This document shows positions 20,248 to 30,038 of a stretch of 64,000 nt of DNA, piece after piece. The DNA lies in the NCBI GenBank assembly GCA_036924285.1, contig JAYKYS010000014.1:9982001-10046000 (forward strand). Direction: 5' to 3'. The position numbers and the translations under genes are program-made. Origin of the DNA: Asterella californica. Its lineage: Eukaryota; Streptophyta; Marchantiopsida; Marchantiales; Aytoniaceae. Each line of letters starts with the position of its first letter. Within the stretch, counting starts at the first letter, position 1. The notes beneath the pieces were generated by a model. It did not search any database. It saw only the letters and a list, made by a program, of their open reading frames with translations, and was not told the origin of the DNA.

Positions 20248-21533
20248 TGCTGATTGGGTATTTGAGGCTTCAGGCGCTATATCAAAGACGCAAAGGGCTT
20301 GCTTCATTATTATTGTGAGAACTTCGTACGTACATAGACTGTTGCAAGGGAGCTGCTTAAGGGGCTTGCTTGTTCCTGCGACCTGTCGGTGGACGTTTTG
20401 GAGAATTGGGAAATCCAATACACGCGCGCAAGGTGTCATCGGGTTCAGATCTGTGCACAGGTTAAGACGGTTCTTGAAGAGACGGATCAGGGGTTGTGTT
20501 CTGAGAGAAATTGAGACGCAGGAAGCAGATTTGGAGTTTTCAGTTACTTGTGAAGGAGAGTTGGACCGTTCGGGCCGTTCTGGAATCCAAACTTGCTTGG
20601 ATCCATCGGGATCAGAACAACGAGTTCTTCAGGAAATTGAAGACGATACGAGTTTTCATCGGGCGGTTTGGGAGTTCTGAGTGAAATTGGCTCGCAAAAA
20701 TTATGACAATTTCTGATACCCAGCCAGTTATTTCGACCTATAACAGGAGATTGGCTCGATCAATTTTGAAGTTTCTTACAGGATTTGCAGTACACAGCTT
20801 GCTGAACACTCCTGTGAAGTTAGACCTCCTGATTGTGCACAGAACTCCAAATTTCGTTCTCTGAAGTTGCTGCTCTAAATTGTGAGCTTTACAGACCCCC
20901 TCTGCTTCAGCGGCCACCGTGAATTACTCAATAACTCAAATCACTTGAAACTTTTTTGATAGTCGTAGCCCGGCTGACAATGAACACAACCACGAAATTT
21001 TGAAGTGATTTCCTCAATTCTGCTGCAATTGACACTCAAAACCCCAAATTCAACAAAAGTGCTGCAATTCTGACACAAATCGAACTTCAATCATCCATAA
21101 CTCCTTCTTTATTGCTCCAAATCGATCAAACTTTTCGCTGACAGTGCTTGGCACGACGAGCTCTATCTCCCTGTGTTCTCAGATTTCATAGTGCCCTCAC
21201 CAATTGCTCGAAATCCTCTTTAGAGCTCGGTTTCTAAACTTAGAGTTTTACAAAAGACAAAAATAGACCAATGGGAGTTCATAGCTCCACTTGACTGTCC
21301 TTTTGTGCCTTAAACTACCTTGTAACTTATCTACACTCCTAGGCTACCACGTCAAGCCCCCTAGAGTGCCAGCGTAAAACTTAAACTACTTAAAACGACA
21401 CGCAGCCCCGAAAAATAACTTAAATAAGCTAGAAAGCGTGCATGGGCGACACGCAAATACAACCCATGAGCTTAAACCCTATCAACATGATAATCAACTT
21501 ACTAAGACTCAAAATATATAACGTTTTCCAACA
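20248..21533. other. Non-coding leader/LTR-like DNA of the minus-strand Gypsy remnant
   Basis: No gene is seen. The segment contains several diverged pieces of the form 'cttcaatc...aaacttttt...gacagt', a composition common in long plant Gypsy LTRs. Its right end reads TGTTGGAAAACG on the minus strand, a plausible LTR start. Confidence 0.4.
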
Positions 21534-22876
21534 ATAGACTTCTCTGAGATCTTAACTTCACTCAGAGAGACTAACGTCTGACAGAGAAGTGAATCATTTA
21601 CTATGTGAAATGATTCACATCACGACACCGTTGAAGTAGTACTCCGCAGTAGGTGCACCTCCTCTCCTAACATCATAGGAACAAGTTCATCAAACCGTGA
21701 AATGTATTCTCTGGTGTTAACTGAGGTAATGAACTACTTGTACTCAGCAGGCAGGGTTTGCAATGTGATCTCGATCAAGACAATGGATCATCCTTGACTT
21801 TTGATTAGCAGAAGATAACTGTCTGCGAGCTGCTTGACATGGTTCTTATAGTCTTTGATGCACATCGATCTCTTCTTCACAATATTGAACTGCTGCAGCA
21901 ATTGTAGCGTCCGTGCCTCTATTCTTGATTGAAACGGATTCTCGAGTGCATCCTAAGCTTTCTTGGGTGTATCACAATCTTGGATGAGATCGATCATCGA
22001 TGTTAAGACTATCAGTGCGATGTAGTGGATCGTTTGGTACGATCTCTTCTTCCACTTCTTGAATTTCGGATCAAAAATGGATACATCAGGTGCTCTCTCC
22101 TCCTCGATGATAAGATCTCATAGATCTTGTCTCTGCAAAAATGTCATCATCCAAAACTTCCACACTTGGTAGTTGTTCTTGTCGAGCTTCTCTCAAGTGA
22201 TCAAAGACACGGACTTCGTCATAGCTGCAATCGAGAAATTGCACTATTTTGTATATGGAAAATCTCACAAAATCTCCACGAAACTCATCCACCCACTCCT
22301 CGCGATCAAGAGTTATCACAAGTCACAACAAGGCAACTCCGTGAACTCCTCTTGCAGCGAGAATAAAAAAGAATCTGTTTGTGAACTGTAGGTGTACAAA
22401 ACACGGTGAAAACTCGAAAGAACTGATCAAGAAAGGTCAAAATTGGACTAAATGAGGTCACAAATGAACGCACGATATCTTTTGAAGTGTTATTTTCCAC
22501 CCTAATCGGACAAGTATGTCTTTTGGACTCAAGTCCTAAAACTTCCATTTTGGTCAAAAAAGATCCGATTGAAAATCTGATGCTGGAAACTTGCAAATCG
22601 GCTGAAACTTGCCGAGTACACAATGCGCACCTTCTGAACAAGACAATCTTTTGTGGACTAGTTGACAAATATCAGCGAGAAAAAATCATCTAGGCCTCTG
22701 AAATCACGTTCAAAGTTTCTGGTGACAAAAAAATGATTTTGTCTTACACGAACACATCAGCAGGATAGTGCTCGACATAAGACACAACTCCATCTGCTCT
22801 TTCTTGTATTTCTCCATGCACAAACTCCATCTTGTTCATCAGCAAGGGACACATGCTCTCTACTACTCTGATATCA
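21534..22876 (-). pseudogene. Copia A leader and gag remnant
   Basis: On the minus strand 21640-21900 reads as Copia gag: IKDYKNHVKQLADSYLLLIK, ITLQTLPAEYK and SRFDELVPMMLGEEVH. This parallels the gag of Copia B, which has FDELILMLVSEEV at the same place. A TGA and a TAG interrupt it. Next to the 5' LTR (22877) the minus strand starts TGATATCAGAG, a decayed initiator-Met primer-binding site. The part between about 22000 and 22700 is too decayed to assign. Confidence 0.7.
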
Positions 22877-23092
22877 TGTAGAAAGATCGATATTTGTAGG
22901 AAGACACTCCAAGAAGAAAAAGAGAGTAGACAAGGAAGTAAAATAGGAAAGAGATGAGAGAAGCGTTGCCTCTCCATGTATATATAGTGGAGGTGAATAC
23001 AAGAGAAATCCTAATGATGAGATAGTCCTAAATCTTTAACCACTCCGTTAATGTTTGTCGTCGATCTACTGGAGCTTGGGACTATATCAACA
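22877..23092 (-). repeat. 5' LTR of Copia A
   Basis: It pairs with 2094-2317 (see that entry). It has ATGTATATATAGTGG near 22974-22988, a probable TATA region. The outer edge is TGTTGATATAGTCC on the minus strand at 23092, and the inner edge TCTACA at 22877. Confidence 0.85.
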
Positions 23093-25847
23093 AAAAGGAG
23101 GCTAGAAGTACAGAGGAGGAGGGAGGAGGCGGAGAAGAAGAGAGGAGGGAGTGGAGCGCTCCACTCCTCTTCTTGGAGCACTCCACTCCTCTTCTTAGAG
23201 CACTCCACTTAGGGTCGTCTTATATCAGATACCTTGGATAGAGCGCCATAGACTTCCATGTGAAACGACCAAAGTGGAGTGCTCGAGGTGCTCCTGACGG
23301 AGCGACTTGAGTTGAGGCGTTTGAGGTGGAGCGACTTCAGCTGGGGCGTCTCGAGTGAAACTAACATTTAATATAGTATAATAGAAAATTTGATGATAGT
23401 CATCTTTGTTAGATATATTAATTATTGAATAGAATAAAAGAAAAATAAACTGACAAAATTTCGAATTTTTTACCTGCTGAAATTTTGATGAAAATCTTAT
23501 TTTTTGTGACAAAATTTCGTCTGAACCTTACATGCCCTAATTAAAACTAAATATATTTTAATCCGAGATAAACGATACATGTATATACAAAGACGAGGAT
23601 CACTAAACGTACTTTGTTTATTGGTTTGATAATGAATCCGCGGCCATATGTTATCAGGTTAGCTGAGTTTAACATTATATATTTAGCAGTTTAATTTAGT
23701 ATATAAATTTAAAATTTAATAAAATTTATCCCTTATTCTGCCGTTGTCTAAAATGTCTCCTCTAAAAGTCCAGTTGAACACCGCTAGTCTGTCTGTATTT
23801 TTTCTCGTCACTGTAAGCGAACACCAAGAACCAATCAACATTATAAATTTAACTATGCTTGTCGCTTTCTTCACCTCTGCTAGAAGTTCATCTAGTACGC
23901 ATATTTTCGTTAAGGCTCAGAATTGAAGAATACTTATGGTTTCACGATTCGACTTCAGAATGATTCAAGTTTCCGAACAGAGTTGGGTTCTAACCTGTTC
24001 GGTTTACTTCAGATGGTTCCATCTGGGAACGAACCATACAGAATGCCAGAAGAAGATGCAGTTAATCCAATCCAATGGGTTGTTTCTAAATCAGCATGGA
24101 AAAAATGATCGTTTCAAGTCTTCAATGGTTCGATTTTAAAAGTTATTATTCGGGTTCAAGTTTTCAAATGATTCTATTCTAAAAGTTACGGTTTTATTTA
24201 CCTTGAAAGTATTTTTCGGTTCGGAACCAAACCGAACCGAACCGAGTGATAAACTTCATCCTCACCTACCCTACTACAGTACAGCCAACGTCCATCCTGG
24301 TACTGGTCACAGTTACGGTAGCACGGCAGACCCGTGAATTAGTGGGAGTTTTAAATAAACTAATCTTAAATAAGTGGCGAGACCTTTTCGGCCCTCTTGC
24401 AGGGCAGCAAACACGCAGAAGTAGGACACATTCGCAGATGCCGCGCTACCGACTCCAAGGAGAACGAGCGAAGGACAAATTGGACTTAGACTTCTCACGT
24501 GAAAATATTCATCTCACGTGTACAATGTTTATACTGCCTGTTTTGATAATTTTTCAGTATGTGAGAACAAAAGATAATATGCTTAATGCTCTCTGCACTT
24601 CGCAAGTATGTAACACTGGACCCTTAATTACCCGACTGAAATATAAACTACAAGCAGGTATGTTTTATAATCTCTAGACATTTCCTTTCCACTTTCCACT
24701 TTCCACTCGCCATATCGGATACTTCTTCGGAACTACTGCGTCGAGAAGAAGCCTAAAATGGCGGAATCCCTTCCTTCCGGTGCTTTATCCTGTACGTACA
24801 GCACCTTTTGGAGTACAGTTATTACGTATAGGTACGTTAAATTTATGGATACTTCCCTAACTGTTGCACCCTAACTTCAACAAATCGAAGGAGTCAAGAC
24901 TTCGAAGCTTTCACATGGAGGCTACTTCTCCTACAACACTCGACTACGCGAACTGTACATTGAACTAGCTTCTCAGTTGCTGAAGTTCCGAGGATGCTGA
25001 CGGATCAATATCCTACAAATAGTTCATCCCTGGAGTCATTTGATGGATCTCTGCAACCTTGAACTCACATTCGCCACGCTGTTCGTCGTCTGAGTTAGTC
25101 CTCAGCCTCTGCATGCGCGCGTGGAGATGATGAGTTCGTTCTCCAGGGTCGGAACTTTTGATTTGGGTATTGATCCGCTCACGATCTCTCGATGTCGTTC
25201 TGATTCAAAAGGTCGGTACGGACGCTCTTGGTAAACGCGGATCCGATCGACCCAAGGGTATTGCAATGACTATCCTGTTCGACTCCGACAGTAGACCATA
25301 TAACCAATGAATGAAAATCAGGTGACATTGTGCAAACGGCTCTGACAATTAATAACAATGACAGATCTAGATAGTACTCAATAAGAAGATATGACCAGTA
25401 TTGCTGGACTTTCAACTATCCCACTGAAATATAAGCTACAGCAGGTAAAATTTGAAATCTCTATAGACTTTTGTTTCCACTTCCAAATATGCTAGATATA
25501 CATAATCAATAAACTTCCATCAGTTAGGCCTAGGGCATGCATGCGAGGCCTACCACGGGTTTGAGAGTTTGCAGTGCAGCAGAACTCCGGAACACAGGTC
25601 ACATTTGCTTCCCCGCTATATGTCCACCTGCCAGAAGCATAGATAGCACAGGCTAGGTGATGTCTTAATCGGCAAGGATAACGGCTGCGTCAAAGATTCA
25701 GCAACTGCCTACTAGCACGTACTGCCTGAAAAGATATTGAAACATATACTGACGAAATGCTTACATTGGTCGTCATGAACTTATAAGCCGACCAAACACC
25801 TTCACTGACAGGTAGATAGCGTAGAGAAGGGAAAGATTCCCTTTGTC
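23093..25847. other. Spacer without a recognised gene; foldback and small duplications
   Basis: No coding region with a recognisable domain is present. A foldback centres on the perfect 18-bp palindrome GAGTGGAGCGCTCCACTC at 23149-23166, followed by two GGAGCACTCCACTCCTCTTCTT-like units. Near 24210-24245 CGGTTCGGAACCAAACCG lies in a CCGAACCG run. A roughly 75-bp segment with ACTGAAATATAAACTACAAG occurs at 24635-24710 and, diverged, at 25423-25500. The 143-codon frame at 24246-24677 has no motif. Confidence 0.5.
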
Positions 25848-26310
25848 CTACTGTTTAACTAAGATCGTGAACAGAATCTCCTCGGATTGTGACTGGGCAG
25901 GTCGAAGCCAGGTTGAGTCTTTACCTTCCAGAACCCGTTTCACGAAATAAACGAGACTTAAAAAGTTTGTCGAAGTCACACTCTCTGGCCTACAAATCGT
26001 AAAGTGATTTGTCTTTGGGATTACCGCGAACCCGTCCGTGGACTCCGCTCTAGCCGATGGTTCGCTAACTACAATCTCGCTGAGATAAGTTTCCTGCAGA
26101 GAATATAGCTTTGAGAAACATTTATGATTTCCGGGTTTATTCTTAGTACTAGTAGTCATAAGGTGCAGGAACAAAGTTATTCCCAAATTTACTGGTAATA
26201 TTCAGCCCAAATATTTCCAATGGCATCCAATCTGCTCCATGAGCTTCGATTACTTTACTCAACTGAACTTCATATATGAGGATCAGTTGAGCAGAGTAAT
26301 CGAAAACAGT
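25848..26310 (-). CDS. Hydrolase C-terminal exon(s)
   Basis: The frame 25848-26186 carries SEIVVSEPSARAESTDGFAV and PKTNHFTICRPESVTSTNF (about 25950-26070), where the His of NHF fits the catalytic His of SERAC1-like hydrolases, then FLSLVYFVKRVLEG. It stops at 25848-25850. The short region 26190-26400 between this and the previous exon reads YSAQLILIYEVQLSKV in another frame and probably contains one intron. The exon borders are uncertain. Confidence 0.65.
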
Positions 26311-26408
26311 ACTTGATCGGTACGTACGAGGAGGCAACTGATGGTTGTGTAAAGGACCTCGAAGTTCGAGTTTTAGCATCAGCATAATACTGCCCTAGGC
26401 CTACGTAC

Positions 26409-27240
26409 CTTGTCGACCCGAAACTTCGTCTCGTCACTTTCTCCAACACCATGAGTCTTCCACTGATATTGCCTCAGGCTACGAATCTGATCAAAGTGCT
26501 GGTTAAGCCGTGAAGTCCGCTTATTCCACAGCTCCAGGGACTCCATTAATTCCCCCTTCTTCCGATTAATAATCGATTCCAAACAGCTTTCGCTTTCCGG
26601 TTGTAGTGTTAGCTGGCGATTCAATAAAAGCTTTGAAAAGAAACCCAAATGAGGAGTTGAATAGAAAAACATTCCCTTTACGTTGGCCAAGAAGTTTTCA
26701 TACCGATCCTTGTCTCCATTCTGGAGTTCAAGGGTTCTGAAGGCCTGGATACAAACTTCCTTGATCACCAACCCTCCCGAACAATGACCCACCAGCACAA
26801 CAGGACAATTATGCTGTCCAACACTCCCATGTATGATAAGAGATGAAGTCAGATTCTCTGCTAACTGATACGAATCCATATTCCCTGTGCTATCAGTCTT
26901 CCGAATGCTGGAATCATAGGACACAGTAAGTACTCGAGCCGACTTCAAGTCGAAGTCGTGTGACACCAGCCAGGTATTGAGCCAACACACGCTACGATCA
27001 TTCCTCGTGCTCCATGCAGTGAGGTAAGGCCTTTCTTCTGATTCATGCTCAAGAATTCCATGAACGAACACCAGCTCAAGCCGAGGATCATCTTCGAGCG
27101 GTGAATGGATCTCATACACTTCATCGCTCAGTTTTATGACTTGGCTCTGCATAGAAGTACGACGAGCGAGCTTTAACGCCTTTTCAGCACGAACACCCAA
27201 TAATCTCCAAATGATTTGTAAATTTGGAAAACAGCAACCA
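26409..27240 (-). CDS. SERAC1-like alpha/beta hydrolase domain exon
   Basis: The open frame is 26379-27329 and the coding part probably starts near RLLGVRAEKALKLARRTS. It has LELVFVHGILEHE near 27050-27085 (oxyanion-hole strand and loop), VVLVGHCSGGLVIKEV near 26755-26800 with the nucleophile elbow GHCSGG, and FYSTPHLGFFSKLL near 26630-26670. The exon ends VDK at a GTACGT donor (26403-26408). SERAC1 relatives are serine hydrolases linked to phospholipid remodelling; no substrate can be inferred here. The start of the exon is not fixed. Confidence 0.8.
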
Positions 27241-27525
27241 AACTTAGTTAGCAGAATGATGCATGGGTTCGTATATCTAAAAGTTATATGTACTGTGTTT
27301 TCACACGAGCTGTAGTTGACACTTAACATTAGACCCGAGTTAATGAAGGGACAGTCTTCTTTTTCCCCCAGCGATGGAAAAGGATTCGTTTCGTCTAAGA
27401 ATTGTAAGGTCAGACTAATTGCTTAACATTACAGATATTCGTGCAAGAATGAGTTAATTAAGATTGGCTTCATACTCGAACGAAAACAGACAAGCTAGTC
27501 CACAAGCAGCCGTACGCGTGCATAC

Positions 27526-28146
27526 CTCATAAGTTCGGCTTGCAGCAGAGGTCGGTCTATAACCGAGCATCATCTTTGCAGTATACCTCAGCTCTTTCTT
27601 GATGTCCTTCAGATCTTTTGCCGACAAAAGGTCTCTTGCGAGCTCTGTACTTGTCGGTAGTACCTCCCCATGTGCATCCACCATTGCAGGCCACCAATGC
27701 CCATACCGCAAACATGAGTCGATCCAATCGTCCATCGGCATTTGCTTAGCCCTGCTTTCTTCTAACTGCTTTGTGGCATCATTTCTTAGTTTTATTTTCA
27801 GGTTGTCTAGGGAAATCGCTTGCTCATCCCCACGTGGAGTGAGCTTTCTTACACACTCCGTGCGAAGAATGTGTACTGACCAGGAATTGCCAGAGTCATC
27901 TGTCTTAGATGCAGGAAAATTGCTTTTTAAGAAATTTATAACATAGTTTTCGATAAATCTCCTGGCTTTCTCCTTCGTCTTGTAAGACGAGGACCTGACC
28001 ATTATATCGATGTAATCTTCTCCTAGCTCATCGCACTCCACGAAAATCTCATGGCCGTCCTCCCGGATTTCCATCTGCCCAGGACCGCACCTTACGTTCT
28101 CATCATTCGTCTTCAGCTTTTCCACCAGCATGTTACGCAGTTTGAT
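27526..28146 (-). CDS. COR domain, C-terminal exon
   Basis: After a 135-bp intron with a TTTTTCTGTCAG acceptor the gene resumes IKLRNMLVEKL, joining in frame with FFPMFQ of the previous exon. The part VECDELGEDYIDIMVRSSSY and SVHILRTECVRKLTP matches the tail of ROCO proteins. It is followed by a helical segment and SAASRTYE, ending at a GAG|GTATGC donor near 27525/27526. The open frame runs on to 27454, but those codons are probably intron. Confidence 0.75.
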
Positions 28147-28281
28147 CTGACAGAAAAATGGTTAAAGTCCGTCGTGTTAGTCAAGAAAGTATTAGAGCGA
28201 TGTACAATTATCCATGTAAGTAGGAAAAACCCACCGGCATGGACTTCTGTAAAATCTTTAATTTCTCGATGAATGTAGTAC

Positions 28282-29354
28282 CTGAAACATGGGAAAGAAC
28301 TTCTTTTCAAAGCAGGTTCTCTCCCTATCCTGGTATTGTAACCGGAATCCGAAGTGACTGTCCTGTGATTCCTTAGATCTGCCAGACATCCGGGTCCAAT
28401 GAAGTCTCCTGCCAGACACCCCGCCAGGTTCACCAAAAATGGCAGGCATGAAGTATCGCGGATCGCCATTATGAGTGTTATCAGAATACAATTCAAAGCA
28501 TAAGTCAAGTTTGAACAGAAGTTCCCAAAGATGTGGACAATCGACATGAATATCTTCCTTGTAGTATCTCTCCTTAAGTACGGCAAGGACACTATCCACC
28601 GTGCTCCATCCCACAAACCCATCATGAAAATCGCTTCCAGATCCTCGTGCTCGACTTGTCCTCGGAGTCTGATTAAGCAAGCACGTACCCTCACTGAACA
28701 GCACTCTGAGTAACTTCACCAGCCAGTATGGATCGACGACAACCAGGTCGGAGCCAGGTATCATAACTATGCTACCCACGTCGTGCAGGTAGCGCGCCAC
28801 CGTCTGCAAAACGGTTGTTAGGCGTCGGCTCCCATGGGCAGTACCTGGATCTAGATCATGTAGTGCTTTAAATCCGTGTTTATTGCGGAAGTACTCGTGG
28901 AGGTTGGTGGTGGACCAAACGGGATGATTCCGGACCTCCTTGGGCTTCCTCGCGAACACACTGGTCAGTTCAACTCCTGGTTGAGGAACCAGTTGCTTGG
29001 CCATGAGCTTACTGAAAATCGAACGCACACGCTCCAATATGGATTCTGTCAAGGTCCGCACGTCTCCTGAGTCGAAACAATTCAGAAGTTCAAAGTCCTG
29101 ACCTTCGAAGTCATAGAGATCCACTACCCCTTTGAAAGTGATGCGAAGTTGCTTGACGATCCGTTTTGCCCAGGTCAAGTCAATCTCACTGCGTCCCATC
29201 TTATCTTTATGACTGAGGACAACCATCATCTGTGGAGGTGAAGCTCCCGTCGCTGCACTGTTGGAGGCTATAAATCTAAGCCATGATTTTAACTCCTTCT
29301 GAAACGAGCTCTCCAGGTTTACTTTCTTACGACAAAGTCCGTGGAACATCTCAG
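28282..29354 (-). CDS. Roc (C-terminal part) and COR domain exon
   Basis: The exon continues Roc directly after the retrotransposon insertion point: SSFQKELKSWLRFIAS, then the G4 motif VVLSHKDKMG near 29195-29225, followed by ESILERVRSIFSKL. COR begins about residue 125 and has VVVDPYWLVKLLRVLFSEG near 28700-28755, then CPHLWELLFKLDLCFEL and YFMPAIFG, all typical of COR. It ends FFPMFQ at a CAG|GTACTA donor (28281/28282). The first 28 codons of the open frame upstream of MFHGL are LTR sequence, not gene. Confidence 0.85.
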
Positions 29355-29585
29355 TGTTAAAGATAATGTCTAGTCTATAGTCACATCTATAGTCATCTCT
29401 ACAGTCACTTCTATAAGTCACATCTATAGGCACATCTCTATGTCTAGTAACTGACTAATGACTAACCTCAGTCCATAGGTTAGAGTATATAACAACCCCC
29501 CTCTTGGGAGATGATGAGTCGACTGATCCCTTTACTGATATAACTTGTACAGTGAAGAGTATTCACTTGGTTTACTTCTTGAACA
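29355..29585 (+). repeat. 5' LTR of Copia D
   Basis: 231 bp from TGTTAAAGATAATGTC to TTCTTGAACA. It contains a short array of CTATAGTCACATCTATAG-like units at 29370-29430 and AGAGTATATAACAACC near 29483, a probable TATA region. It lacks 14 bases (ATAGGTACATCTCT type) found in the 3' LTR. Confidence 0.97.
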
Positions 29586-30038
29586 TGGTATCAGAGCTTA
29601 GGCACGAGCATTAGCAAGGAGAATGAGGAACCAGAGAGTGAAAAAGATTTAGAGAGAGCACACCACCTTCAACTGAAAAGTGAGAAAGAAGGTGCAAATT
29701 TTTGGTCAAACTACCTTTGACTGCATTTTTGGAGGGGAAGGAGATCGAATTAGGCAAATCTGAGAGTGGATTTGGGGTTAAGGGATTTGCAAAGAGCTTT
29801 CCAACGGTCCAACTTTCGACCCAAACGGACCTCGTATAAGGAAGTTGCACTTTGGGGAACCCTTGGTCAACGGATCTTTGACTACACTTTTGAAGGCCTT
29901 AACGATCGATTTTCGCGTTTTCTGAGATTTTTGCCGTGCAGGACGAGACTGCAGAGGATTACATTATAGACACTACTTCCACCTCCACAACCACTTTGAG
30001 GAGTTCCAGATTTTTCCCACCTACTTTACTTTCGATCG

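Larger units (their letters stand above)
19081..21533 (-). mobile_element. Minus-strand Gypsy remnant (probable 5' LTR plus gag-protease region)
   Basis: A minus-strand coding piece (19081-19830) is followed, upstream on the minus strand, by about 1.7 kb of non-coding DNA that begins TGTTGGAAAACG at 21533, where Copia A gag sequence stops. This fits a 5' LTR and leader followed by gag-protease. RT, integrase and 3' LTR are absent: the element ends abruptly at 19081, exactly where the second R segment of Gypsy-MT begins. The inner LTR edge and the primer-binding site could not be placed. Confidence 0.6.
2094..23092 (-). mobile_element. Copia A: old Copia LTR retrotransposon, heavily invaded
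   Basis: Two similar LTRs in the same orientation bracket this block: 2094-2317 (the 3' LTR of this minus-strand element) and 22877-23092 (the 5' LTR). Both start TGTTGATATAGTCCCAAGCT and end TCTACA on the minus strand. RNase H and RT pieces lie next to the left LTR and gag pieces next to the right LTR, as expected for minus orientation. The flanking 5-mers are AGAAG (2089-2093) and AAAAG (23093-23097), a target duplication with one mismatch. The interior holds two Gypsy elements. The protease-integrase part of Copia A is not visible, so a deletion or rearrangement accompanied the invasions. The LTRs differ at many positions, so the insertion is old. Confidence 0.8.

Noticed and set aside
20132..20680. 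182-codon plus-strand frame
   Set aside because: It runs across tandem repeats in the non-coding leader of a minus-strand Gypsy remnant; no domain.
24246..24677. 143-codon plus frame
   Set aside because: No domain and no support from neighbours; treated as chance.
28258..29433. Start of the COR exon frame at 29433
   Set aside because: The first codons (MPIDVTYRSDC...) are the antisense of the Copia D LTR; the gene sequence starts at the target duplication.
29586..29597. TGGTATCAGAGC as a tRNA gene trace
   Set aside because: It is the primer-binding site after an LTR; no tRNA cloverleaf sequence surrounds it. The same applies at 35501 and 51127.
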